Positions 1-5,845 of a DNA stretch of 15,411 bases are shown here, piece after piece; position 1 is the stretch's first letter; every line of letters starts with the position of its first letter. The notes under the pieces are model-generated. The model saw nothing but the letters and a program-made list of their open reading frames with translations. It made no database searches and was not told the DNA's origin. The stretch is from Desulfobacteraceae bacterium (GTDB lineage Bacteria; Desulfobacterota; Desulfobacteria; Desulfobacterales; SURF-15). The position numbers were made by a program, and so were the translations under genes. The DNA lies in NCBI GenBank assembly GCA_003599475.1, contig QZKK01000037.1, positions 1 to 15,411 on the forward strand, read 5' to 3'.

Positions 1-12
1 CTCTTCCGATCT
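1..12. other. Residual Illumina adapter at contig edge
   Basis: The first 12 bases, CTCTTCCGATCT, are identical to the 3' end shared by the standard Illumina sequencing adapters. Natural sequence appears to begin at base 13. The MFS reading frame runs through these bases without a stop, but the residues they encode should not be trusted. This is a library or trimming artefact, not biology. A chance 12-mer exactly at a contig end is unlikely. Confidence 0.88.
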
Positions 13-1025
13 CTCATCAGCATGGGAATGATCGTCGTAATGATGGTTGCCGCACCATAAAGAATCGCGCCGCTCAAAATCAGGATACTGAAGCTTCCGA
101 TAGCGGAAATGCCTGCAGTCGGAAAAGACGCCAATAAAATGCTGACGGACGAATACATGGCTGCCGCGAAATAGACTTCTCTTCCCGAAAAACGACTGGA
201 AATCAGCCAACTGACAGCGATCGTTCCAAAAATTCCGGCTATCGGAAGACCTGACGAAAGACTTGCTGCAGTACCGGTATTGACAGAAAGGTTCTCGACA
301 AAATAAGTGGGCAGCCAGATGACCAATGAAAATAAAATAAAACCGCTTGTCACCGCCGCAAAAGCAAGGGGCCAGAATCGTTTCAGGTTCTGGAGGATGT
401 TTGGAATTCCATGGCGGGCATTCGATGAGAACTGCTCTTCGAACCCAACTTCGGCTGGATCATCACGGATGAACACAAACCAGATAAGGGCGATTGCCCA
501 CATGATCAGAGCGGGAATCCAGAAAGCAGCGCGCCAGTTCGTATATACGATGATCCAACCCATGAGAGTCCAAGTCACCGCATTTCCGGCAACATAGCTC
601 GTCGCAAAGATCCCGGCGACTTTCCTGCGCTGTTCCGGTCGGTGCCAATTCGAGAGAACCTTGATCACAGGCGCCCAACCGGTCGATTGACAAACCCCGT
701 TCACCGTCCATGCAATGAACATGACCGCCCAGATACCGGTAGAGGCAAACAGGAGATTCATCAGACCGGACAGGATCATTCCTGCAAAGACCAACCGTCT
801 GGGGCTGATGCGGTCTCCCAGGTAGCCACTGAACATCTGCCCAAGAGCATAGGTGAGGAAAAAGCCGGTTCCGAGCATTCCGATCTGTTGCGAAGAAAGA
901 AGAAGGTTATCTCTGATTTCCGGGATTGCTGCTGAGAAATTGACCCTTCCGAAATAATAGGATGCATATGTTACCCATCCTACCGTGAGAATCCGCATCT
1001 GCCATGATTTCAGGTGACCGCTCAT
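1..1025 (-). CDS. MFS transporter, OPA (GlpT/UhpT-like) family, 3' end missing
   Basis: I translated this frame by hand: it is open from the ATG at 1025 to the window edge (341 codons) and has no stop, so the C-terminus is missing. It is a polytopic membrane protein with the organophosphate:phosphate antiporter look: an N-terminal segment with YASYYFGRVNFSAAIPEI, the cytoplasmic loop GYLGDRISPRRLV after TM2/3, and NGVCQSTGWAPVIKVLSNW, close to the GlpT/UhpC 'NG..QG.GWPP..K' motif. About ten of twelve expected helices are present. The start follows the DUF2703 stop by three bases (TAA-CCC-ATG) with no clear ribosome-binding site, suggesting translational coupling. OPA members exchange organic phosphates or related anions for phosphate; the substrate here cannot be read from sequence. 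Next to a Cys-rich DUF2703 protein, an oxyanion or organo-metalloid substrate is possible (inference). The last four codons are adapter. Confidence 0.88.
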   Translation of the reverse strand, partial: MSGHLKSWQMRILTVGWVTYASYYFGRVNFSAAIPEIRDNLLLSSQQIGMLGTGFFLTYALGQMFSGYLGDRISPRRLVFAGMILSGLMNLLFASTGIWAVMFIAWTVNGVCQSTGWAPVIKVLSNWHRPEQRRKVAGIFATSYVAGNAVTWTLMGWIIVYTNWRAAFWIPALIMWAIALIWFVFIRDDPAEVGFEEQFSSNARHGIPNILQNLKRFWPLAFAAVTSGFILFSLVIWLPTYFVENLSVNTGTAASLSSGLPIAGIFGTIAVSWLISSRFSGREVYFAAAMYSSVSILLASFPTAGISAIGSFSILILSGAILYGAATIITTIIPMLMRDRK

Positions 1026-1028
1026 GGG

Positions 1029-1646
1029 TTACGAACAACATCCAATGTTTTGGGTTTGTTTCTTGTTATCGAAATACCGTCTGAGGTTTTCGGGCAATTC
1101 CTTAAGAGGGGTCGGAACGACCGGGGGTATTTGGTCAATCTTGAGCATTGCTTCCATGAGTGCCTCGATCAAAAGGGCGATCGGAGCTGCAGAATAGACC
1201 TTTCCCCGATAATGCCACTCACGGCAATCTACACTTGTGTCGTTATCCGTGAGGTCTCCGCAGGATTCGCATTGGGATTCACGAATGTCCTGAGCGATGT
1301 CTCGGCCATTCAGCCGTATGGTCGGGGAACTGACCAGCGCCTGTTCCTTCGCCTCGTTCGGGGTCTGTACCACCGTCTCCTTGTGCCGCAACTCGATTCC
1401 AAGCGCTTCGGCAACCGGGTTCATCAGACGAACAGCCTCTCTCAACTGATCTCCGGTGGGCACACAGCGCTTGCAGGTCGACAGGTCGATCACGATCAGA
1501 TCGACATTTAAAATCTTTCTCGTTTTCCGAAAGTCGCTTAGTTCTATCGAAGGGGAGCCGCACCCGGCATCCTTCGTCTCGTTGCTATTGCATCCGCACC
1601 CGCAATCTCCGCCCGGAATACGCCCCCCAAGTTCGAAATCTTTCAT
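1029..1646 (-). CDS. DUF2703-like Cys-rich thioredoxin-fold protein
   Basis: This 205-residue, probably cytoplasmic protein has no signal peptide. It has a Cys-rich N-terminal tail (C15, C17, C19, C29), then a thioredoxin/glutaredoxin-like core: strand VDLIVIDLS followed by TCKRC (C58xxC61), a helix, and SSPTIRLNG at about 107-114, which resembles the cis-proline strand of thioredoxin folds. Further cysteines are C126xxC129, C141 and C203-C204 at the C-terminus. This fits DUF2703, a family of unknown function that I associate with arsenic and heavy-metal gene neighbourhoods. A role in metal(loid) binding or thiol redox chemistry is inference. The start has an AAGGAGG ribosome-binding site eight bases upstream. 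It is the first gene of an operon with the MFS transporter, behind a near-perfect sigma-70 promoter. Confidence 0.8.
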   Translation of the reverse strand: MKDFELGGRIPGGDCGCGCNSNETKDAGCGSPSIELSDFRKTRKILNVDLIVIDLSTCKRCVPTGDQLREAVRLMNPVAEALGIELRHKETVVQTPNEAKEQALVSSPTIRLNGRDIAQDIRESQCESCGDLTDNDTSVDCREWHYRGKVYSAAPIALLIEALMEAMLKIDQIPPVVPTPLKELPENLRRYFDNKKQTQNIGCCS

Positions 1647-1677
1647 TGCTCGTCCTCCTTTTCAAATCAATTCTATG

Positions 1678-1701
1678 TTTAGCTAAATAACAAATTATTT
1701 G
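1678..1701. promoter_or_regulatory. Two small palindromes at transcription start of DUF2703 operon
   Basis: CAAAT-T-ATTTG (1691-1701) is a perfect 5-1-5 inverted repeat covering the expected transcription start. TTTAGCTAAA (1678-1687) is a perfect 10-bp palindrome in the 5' leader. Both lie just downstream of the -10 box, where a repressor would block initiation. The region is AT-rich, so chance palindromes are plausible. The binding protein is unknown; the ArsR-type and XRE regulators nearby are candidates only. Confidence 0.4.
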
Positions 1702-1703
1702 GG

Positions 1704-1732
1704 ATTATAAGGACACTTCATGTGGTTGTCAA
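1704..1732 (-). promoter_or_regulatory. Consensus sigma-70 promoter of DUF2703-MFS operon
   Basis: On the minus strand the sequence reads TTGACA (1732-1727), a 17-bp spacer, then TATAAT (1709-1704): both hexamers and the spacing match the sigma-70 consensus exactly. The predicted start near 1697 gives a leader of about 50 bases before the ATG at 1646. A promoter this strong is usually held down by a repressor, which fits the palindromes beside it. Confidence 0.82.
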
Positions 1733-1831
1733 GCACTGCTCTGATCCTGACCCGGGCACTCCAATTGCGGTCAGGTGAAATTTCATGGCAGGCGAAAAGC
1801 TCCTTTGCGGTGGGATGGCGCCCCGTCGATT

Positions 1832-2320
1832 TCAGCCCGGGCCAACGATCAGATCACTTATCCTTACCTGCAAACAATCCGCCAGGATTTGTATCGATTT
1901 AATTCCAGGCGCGTGTTTTCCTGCTTCCAGCCGTGAAATATTGGGCCGCTTGACTCCTGACATCTTCGCTAATTGTGCTTGCGTCAGCCCCCGTGTTTTG
2001 CGTACCGCCTTCACACGTTCCCCAATGCGTTTTGCTGCCGCTTTGTCCTGATCTCTGATCTCTCCGCCGGCAAGGGACGCTATCACGTCCCAAGGCACGG
2101 AATATTCGTTGCCGCTTGCCTGAATTACAGTGAAAACTTCTCCGTCTCCTTCCAAATAAACATCCAATACTTCGGAATGATCGTCTTCCGGTATAGGACG
2201 ATGCAACAAAAAAATCTGTCCGTTTTCCATGGCCACACGAAAAGCATCTCTTTTGGGATCATATGATGCTGCCCAAATTCGGGCTTCCATATCCGTTGAA
2301 ATTTTGAGTGCTATACTCAT
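1832..2320 (-). CDS. XRE-family HTH regulator with N-terminal DUF2442-like domain
   Basis: This is a 162-residue protein. Residues about 98-157 form a Cro/C1-type helix-turn-helix: RIGERVKAVRKTRGLTQAQL with the recognition segment SGVKRPNISRLEAG. The N-terminal half (about 10-80) is a compact beta-rich domain, including FRVAMENGQIFLL and NEYSVPWDVI, that resembles the DUF2442 group found with XRE antitoxins. The layout fits an antitoxin or autorepressor of a toxin-antitoxin or small accessory module. The start codon overlaps the end of another frame (ATGA at 2320-2317), so an upstream partner was probably translationally coupled, but only its tail seems to survive. The assignment to XRE is secure; the antitoxin role is inference. 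Confidence 0.8.
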   Translation of the reverse strand: MSIALKISTDMEARIWAASYDPKRDAFRVAMENGQIFLLHRPIPEDDHSEVLDVYLEGDGEVFTVIQASGNEYSVPWDVIASLAGGEIRDQDKAAAKRIGERVKAVRKTRGLTQAQLAKMSGVKRPNISRLEAGKHAPGIKSIQILADCLQVRISDLIVGPG

Positions 2321-2398
2321 TTTTCCGGCTCCTCAATTAAATATCCGAGATCCATTAAAGCTCCCTGGAAAGCCCTTCCACGAATATAGCCGCCTCTT
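2317..2398 (-). pseudogene. Possible 3' remnant of a gene coupled to the XRE regulator
   Basis: Between the CDF stop (2399) and the XRE start (2320), one minus-strand frame ends ...MDLGYLIEEPEK and stops in an ATGA overlap with the XRE start. This is the arrangement of a translationally coupled partner gene. Upstream the same frame runs out of phase into the CDF gene, where it encodes nothing plausible, and no start with a good ribosome-binding site is seen. I read it as the surviving C-terminus of a truncated upstream gene, perhaps a toxin. It could also be a chance frame; I do not recognise the peptide. Confidence 0.3.
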
Positions 2399-3409
2399 TC
2401 ATTTTCGCACGCAAGAAATCTCGCACAGCAACCCGCCGTTCCCGCATCGTACGGTTTCAAACTGCAGGATCGGATGGTCGATCCCGAACCGGTGATAGAG
2501 CTCATGGCGGATTTTTTTCCCCAGCGCCTCCGTTTGGCTGACCGCTTGATCGTCGACTTCCACATGACAGGAAAAGGCGATGCTGGACGAAGAGACGTTC
2601 CAGGCGTGAAGGTAGTGAACGGCGCACACCCCAGGTACTTTTTCGAGAAAATCCTTTATCTGTCCGATGTCAAGACCTCTCGGGGTGGCGTTCATCAAAA
2701 CAGTGGTCGCCTCTTTGATGATGCTCCAGCAGTTTTTCAAGATAAACAGCACAATCAGCAGTGACAGCAGCGGGTCCAGCCAGTACCAGGGTTTAAAGAT
2801 GAGGATTGCCCCGCTGATCAAGACCACCACGGACGTCAGCAGATCCCCCAGCATGTGAAGAAAGGCGCCGCGGATATTAAGGTTGTCTTTGGAATCCCGG
2901 TGCAGCAGCCAGGCGGAAAAGCCGTTACCCAAAATGCCGATGCCGGCCAGGATCATGACGATCCGGCCGAGCACCGGTTGCGGGTGTTGAAACCGATTCA
3001 CCGCTTCGTAAACAATAAAAATAGAGGCCCCCACCAGGATTGCTCCGTTGATCAGGGCGGCCATCACTTCCGCTCTTTGGTAGCCGAAGGTGTTTTTTGC
3101 AGAGGCCCCTCTCTGGCCGATTCTAAAGGCAATGTATGAAATCAGCACCGCGGTGAAATCGCTGAAATTGTGCATGGCGTCTGAAATCAACGCCACGCTG
3201 TTTGAGATGATCCCGCCGATCACCTGCGAGACCGGAATGATAAAATTAAGCGCTAGGGTTATCAGCAACCGCTTTCCACCGGTTTCTGTGACGTCCGAAT
3301 GATGATGATGGTGGGAGCCTGCCTGACCACGGTTCTCATGCTGATGAGCTCCCGCTTCCAATAAATGATCTTCGTGTGAACCGCATGGATCTGCTTGCGG
3401 GTCTTCCAT
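2399..3409 (-). CDS. CDF-family cation efflux transporter (CzcD/ZitB-like)
   Basis: This 336-residue inner-membrane transporter would export divalent metal, probably Zn2+ (also Cd/Co in relatives), from the cytoplasm by proton antiport. The N-terminus (about 10-38) is His-rich and ends in a run of five histidines, typical of a metal-binding tail. Six membrane helices follow. The transport-site motifs are HxxxD in both TM2 (H80, D84) and TM5 (H185, D189), the HD-HD set of zinc-type CDF proteins. The C-terminal domain (about 240-325) is the cytoplasmic ferredoxin-like dimerisation domain. The start has AAGGAG nine bases upstream. It is the last gene of the arsR-fmdE-tauE-CDF series, 55 bases after the permease. 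Length is normal for the family. Confidence 0.93.
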   Translation of the reverse strand: MEDPQADPCGSHEDHLLEAGAHQHENRGQAGSHHHHHSDVTETGGKRLLITLALNFIIPVSQVIGGIISNSVALISDAMHNFSDFTAVLISYIAFRIGQRGASAKNTFGYQRAEVMAALINGAILVGASIFIVYEAVNRFQHPQPVLGRIVMILAGIGILGNGFSAWLLHRDSKDNLNIRGAFLHMLGDLLTSVVVLISGAILIFKPWYWLDPLLSLLIVLFILKNCWSIIKEATTVLMNATPRGLDIGQIKDFLEKVPGVCAVHYLHAWNVSSSSIAFSCHVEVDDQAVSQTEALGKKIRHELYHRFGIDHPILQFETVRCGNGGLLCEISCVRK

Positions 3410-3464
3410 AACTACAACTCCTTAATTGTAATCTGTCGATAGCCTGCAGCCGATTCAATGAATC

Positions 3465-4214
3465 TCATGTCAGCAGGTTCCAGATCATCTTTGCCGCGAT
3501 GCCCAACAACACGATACTGATGATGAGCTTAACATGCTCGCGGTTTAATTTTTCAGTCATCAACCAGGCCCCCAGGATCGCTCCAAAGGCAGAGCCAACG
3601 GCTGTAAAGCTTAACAGCGATGGGCTGATGTTCCCGACTGTCGCATGACCCATGAAACCGGAAAAAGATGAAAAGATAACGATAAAAGAGCTGGTTGCGG
3701 AAGCTTTCTTGGGATTGTATCCCAGCCATACCAGGACCGGGACGATGAAATTACCCCCGCCGACGCCCAGAAGGCCGCCCAGAAAGCCGGCAAACGCGCC
3801 CACCGAAACACCCGAAATCAGTTCCCTGCTTTTGGAACGTTCTACATCTTTCTGTGCTGGTTTATAAAAAAGCATCATCCCGGCGGCAAAGAGCAAAAAC
3901 CCCACAAAAAGCCACAACAGAACTTGGCGGTTTAAGCCGACACTGACATATGCGCCCAGCGGCGAAAGCGCAGTGGCCACAATAAGAATGGGTATCGCGA
4001 CTTTCCACATGACAAGTCCGTTCTTAATAAAGCGATACGAAGCACATATCATGGCAATGGAATTGAGCAAAAGCGCCGTCGCCATGGCAACATGGACATC
4101 GATTCCCATAGCGATGAACACGGGGATTAAAATAAATGCCGCCCCTACACCGGCGATAGTCAGCAACGTTGTGAAAAAAAGAGTAATGACCCCGGCAATT
4201 GAAGCGACTATCAT
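3465..4214 (-). CDS. Sulfite exporter TauE/SafE family permease
   Basis: Starting at the ATG at 4214 (AAGGA nearby, ten bases after the FmdE stop) gives 249 residues. A longer in-frame start at 4319 lies inside fmdE and adds a charged, non-membrane leader, so I reject it. The protein is a two-repeat eight-helix permease with TauE/SafE glycine motifs: the first repeat has TIAGVGAAFILIPVF, the second GFLGGLLGVGGGNFIVPVLV, followed by ATSSFIVIFSSFSG. Family members move sulfur anions (sulfite, sulfoacetate, thiosulfate) or other small anions across the inner membrane. In this company it may move a sulfur or metal-thiol species (inference). Confidence 0.9.
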   Translation of the reverse strand: MIVASIAGVITLFFTTLLTIAGVGAAFILIPVFIAMGIDVHVAMATALLLNSIAMICASYRFIKNGLVMWKVAIPILIVATALSPLGAYVSVGLNRQVLLWLFVGFLLFAAGMMLFYKPAQKDVERSKSRELISGVSVGAFAGFLGGLLGVGGGNFIVPVLVWLGYNPKKASATSSFIVIFSSFSGFMGHATVGNISPSLLSFTAVGSAFGAILGAWLMTEKLNREHVKLIISIVLLGIAAKMIWNLLT

Positions 4215-4224
4215 GTTTAATTCC

Positions 4225-4833
4225 TTAATCCTGGTAACCCGAACACGACATGCAGACGGTTTTGCCCTCTGGAGACACCCGCAGTTTGTTGACAAACGTG
4301 ACCTCTCCGCAGGCTTCACAACGTTTGGCTTCGAACAGTCCCTTGCCCTTTTTAAAATCCACCGGATGCACTTCGCCGATATCCAGGAACGCGGATTCAG
4401 GCAATCCGATTATTTTGTTCACCAGCGGATCGGTGATTTCCGGTTCGATGTCCTGGGGCGGAACCCCGGCCTTGCGCTTTTGAACAAATGGAGAGGCCAG
4501 CGCTTTTTCAAAAAAATCGGGTTTAAGCGACACACGCACCGCCTTTCCGGTTTCCGCATCGATCAAGGTAAAGGCCATCTTGTTGTAATATAGTTTTTCG
4601 ATGTTGGATTTGCCGTACGTACACCCGGTTGCGGTCATAATACCGTCCAGAAAACAACCGGCGGCATGACCCTTGCCGGTTTCCGCCTTAACATAGAGTT
4701 CCTTATCCTTGGAACGTTCCACTCCCAGAGCTTTCATGGCCGCAAGCCCGGCCTTTAAACCCATGGGCATGGCTGGGCATTTGTGCCCGTGAAATTTCAA
4801 TCCAATTTCGAAAAGTTCTTGAAAATTTTGCAT
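4225..4833 (-). CDS. FmdE-domain protein with C-terminal zinc ribbon
   Basis: This is a 202-residue soluble protein. The N-terminal domain matches the FmdE/FwdE family (formylmethanofuran dehydrogenase subunit E domain): the signature HGHKCP (H15-P20, with C19) and the later C60 and C71 in [17 protein letters not shown], a likely metal or cluster site. The C-terminus has a treble-clef-like pair, C172xxC175 and C194xxC197. In bacteria without methanogenesis this domain occurs as stand-alone proteins of uncertain role, often near molybdenum/tungsten, metal or sulfur genes. The ribosome-binding site AGGAGG lies eight bases before the ATG. It is first after arsR and is followed by tauE ten bases later, so it shares their transcript. 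Confidence 0.87.
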   Translation of the reverse strand: MQNFQELFEIGLKFHGHKCPAMPMGLKAGLAAMKALGVERSKDKELYVKAETGKGHAAGCFLDGIMTATGCTYGKSNIEKLYYNKMAFTLIDAETGKAVRVSLKPDFFEKALASPFVQKRKAGVPPQDIEPEITDPLVNKIIGLPESAFLDIGEVHPVDFKKGKGLFEAKRCEACGEVTFVNKLRVSPEGKTVCMSCSGYQD

Positions 4834-4868
4834 AATAACACCTCCTGATTAATTTGCGTTTATTCAAA

Positions 4869-4888
4869 CCGACGACTATCGTCGTCGG
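4869..4888. promoter_or_regulatory. Perfect 8-bp hairpin in leader of fmdE
   Basis: CCGACGAC-TATC-GTCGTCGG is a perfect 8-bp stem with a four-base loop, 36 bases upstream of the fmdE start. On the minus strand the stem is followed by TTTGAAT, so it could act as a weak attenuator or as an mRNA-stabilising 5' structure. It could also be an operator. Confidence 0.45.
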
Positions 4889-4956
4889 GTCTTTCCGGTT
4901 AAAAGTCGATCCGAGATCACCTGTCCCGTTCTTCGCGTTGTCAAACTATAATTCGC

Positions 4957-4972
4957 CATATATCGATATTTG
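4957..4972. promoter_or_regulatory. ArsR-type operator candidate upstream of fmdE
   Basis: CATATATCGATATTTG is a 16-bp palindrome with one mismatched pair; its core ATATCGATAT is perfect. AT-rich palindromes containing ATAT half-sites are typical ArsR/SmtB targets, and the ArsR gene lies directly upstream. A TATAGT -10-like hexamer lies just downstream on the minus strand, without a clear -35. The arsR promoter carries a weaker ATAT...ATAT inverted repeat (5389-5408), consistent with autorepression. Binding is inferred. Confidence 0.45.
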
Positions 4973-4973
4973 T

Positions 4974-5014
4974 GAGCCAAAAAAATTGAAACCCCGGCAG
5001 CCCCGGCAGCGGGG
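4974..5014 (-). terminator. Possible intrinsic terminator after arsR
   Basis: On the minus strand, about 20 bases after the arsR stop, CCCCG-CTGC-CGGGG (5014-5001) can pair; a tandem copy of the CTGCCGGGG unit offers a longer alternative fold. It is followed by TTTCAATTTTTTT. The GC-rich stem and T-rich tract suggest a terminator or attenuator between arsR and fmdE. The T run does not abut the stem, so confidence is moderate. Confidence 0.4.
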
Positions 5015-5034
5015 AATGCGCTCGCTTTTTCGGT

Positions 5035-5379
5035 TCAACCGCCGCAGATGATTTCACGGCGGATGTCCGGAAGTCTCGATGCCAGCTTCATCACCTCGGG
5101 GTCGTCTTCCAGCCAGTGCCTCAGATTCCCCAGGAGACTCGCCGCATAGGGATTCCTGGCGCCATCGTCGGGACGGTAGTTGACCCACAGTCCCTCCTTG
5201 GAGTAGGCGATCAGGCCTGCCTCTTCCAGTATCTTGAGGTGCTTGCTGGTCGTCGACTGGGCCAACCCCAGTGCCTCCCGGATTTCGCACACGCACATCA
5301 TCTTGCGCTGGAGCAGCTTGACCATCTTGACCCGGTTCGGGTCGGACAGGGCTTTCATCACCTTGATGAATTCTCTCAT
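5035..5379 (-). CDS. arsR: ArsR/SmtB-family metalloregulator with CVC motif
   Basis: The ATG at 5379 has GGAGG six bases upstream and gives 114 residues; the in-frame start 27 codons earlier overlaps the promoter and is rejected. The protein is a winged helix-turn-helix repressor with the family pattern FIKVMKALSDPNRVKMVKLL, then KMMCVCEIREALGLAQSTTSKHLKIL (alpha-3 plus recognition helix), and the wing at about 58-68. C29-V-C31 in alpha-3 matches the ELCVCDL metal box of As(III)/Sb(III)-type ArsR, and a third cysteine, C112, sits near the C-terminus. Such repressors leave DNA on binding a thiophilic ion. It probably controls itself and the fmdE-tauE-CDF genes downstream. The ligand (As, Sb, Zn or Cd) cannot be decided from sequence. 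Confidence 0.87.
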   Translation of the reverse strand: MREFIKVMKALSDPNRVKMVKLLQRKMMCVCEIREALGLAQSTTSKHLKILEEAGLIAYSKEGLWVNYRPDDGARNPYAASLLGNLRHWLEDDPEVMKLASRLPDIRREIICGG

Positions 5380-5403
5380 AGCGCCTCCATATCGTTGAAT
5401 CGG

Positions 5404-5432
5404 AATATAGCCAAGTGTGGCGTCCCTGTCAA
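5404..5432 (-). promoter_or_regulatory. Sigma-70 promoter of arsR
   Basis: The minus strand reads TTGACA (5432-5427), a 17-bp spacer, and TATATT (5409-5404). The expected start near 5397 leaves a short leader of about 18 bases containing the GGAGG site. The imperfect inverted repeat ATAT...ATAT at 5389-5408 overlaps the -10 and start, a sensible place for autorepression. Confidence 0.75.
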
Positions 5433-5460
5433 GCAAAATTTTGCGTGTCCGTGTATACAC
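5433..5460. promoter_or_regulatory. Two perfect palindromes between divergent promoters
   Basis: GCAAAATTTTGC (5433-5444, 12 bp) and GTGTATACAC (5451-5460, 10 bp) are both perfect palindromes and fill the space between the -35 boxes of the arsR promoter (minus) and the antitoxin promoter (plus). Antitoxins of the VapB/RelB type commonly bind such palindromes to repress themselves, so GTGTATACAC, eight bases before the plus-strand -35, is the better candidate. The other may serve ArsR or nothing. Confidence 0.45.
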
Positions 5461-5468
5461 TGTTCAAT

Positions 5469-5497
5469 TTGACGCATCACAATCGCGCCTATATAAT
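5469..5497 (+). promoter_or_regulatory. Sigma-70 promoter of antitoxin-like gene
   Basis: TTGACG (5469-5474), a 17-bp spacer, and TATAAT (5492-5497) match the consensus at 11 of 12 positions. A start near 5504 gives a leader of about 47 bases to the ATG at 5551. It lies divergent to and close beside the arsR promoter. Confidence 0.75.
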
Positions 5498-5550
5498 TAC
5501 AGTCTGGTTCGTTGCTTATGCCTGCAAAGGAAGAAAGGAGGACGACAAGG

Positions 5551-5808
5551 ATGCAAGCGCCAGAGATAACTATAGAGCGTGTTGAGGCGGAGTTGCGGCG
5601 GTTGCCTGCAAAACGCTTAAAGCAAGTTTTACTTTTTGTCCGGTTTCTCGAGCATGTAGAGCAAACAGGCGCGGATCTGGACGATGCAGAAGACGAAGAC
5701 CTTTGGAACGCGGTACTCGCTCATCAGCGCTACCGCGACGATCATCCGCATGAAGTATCGGAAGTCTTCGATTCTCCTGAATCGTTTCTCAAATCGACAG
5801 AGAACTAA
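5551..5808 (+). CDS. Small acidic antitoxin-like protein
   Basis: The ATG at 5551 has GGAGG eight bases upstream and gives 85 residues; an in-frame ATG 13 codons earlier lacks this spacing. The N-terminal third (ITIERVEAELRRLPAKRLKQ, then a VLLFVRFLEHVEQT helix) matches the pattern of short antitoxin or antitoxin-like proteins (DUF2281/VapB-like) in which 'LP..rl.evl.FvrfLe' forms a helical dimerisation segment. The C-terminus is acidic and probably flexible, ending FDSPESFLKSTEN, as in toxin-neutralising tails. The next frame starts after one base and looks like a RelE-type toxin that breaks off after 11 codons. So this is probably the surviving antitoxin of a broken toxin-antitoxin pair. 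The exact family is uncertain. Confidence 0.6.
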   Translation: MQAPEITIERVEAELRRLPAKRLKQVLLFVRFLEHVEQTGADLDDAEDEDLWNAVLAHQRYRDDHPHEVSEVFDSPESFLKSTEN

Positions 5809-5809
5809 A

Positions 5810-5845
5810 ATGATATCGCCCCCCTTTACGTACAAAATCATTTGA
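5810..5845 (+). pseudogene. Stump of a RelE-like toxin gene
   Basis: One base after the antitoxin stop, an ATG opens an 11-codon frame, MISPPFTYKII, then TGA. The TYKII ending resembles the first strand of RelE/ParE toxins, and the position is exactly where a toxin gene would start. The stop falls inside the end of the convergent response-regulator gene, so a rearrangement probably removed the rest. The peptide is too short to prove homology. Confidence 0.35.

Noticed and set aside
1014..1511. 165-codon plus-strand frame opposite the DUF2703 gene
   Set aside because: The minus-strand product has clear Cys motifs, a ribosome-binding site and a consensus promoter; the plus frame has none.
2399..2565. 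Upstream extension of the frame that ends at 2317, to an ATG at 2565
   Set aside because: This part lies wholly inside the CDF C-terminal domain in another phase, with Arg/Ser-rich shadow composition and no ribosome-binding site; only the tail after the CDF stop could be real.
4947..4952. TATAAT on the plus strand between fmdE and arsR
   Set aside because: There is no gene downstream on the plus strand and no suitable -35; an AT-rich coincidence.
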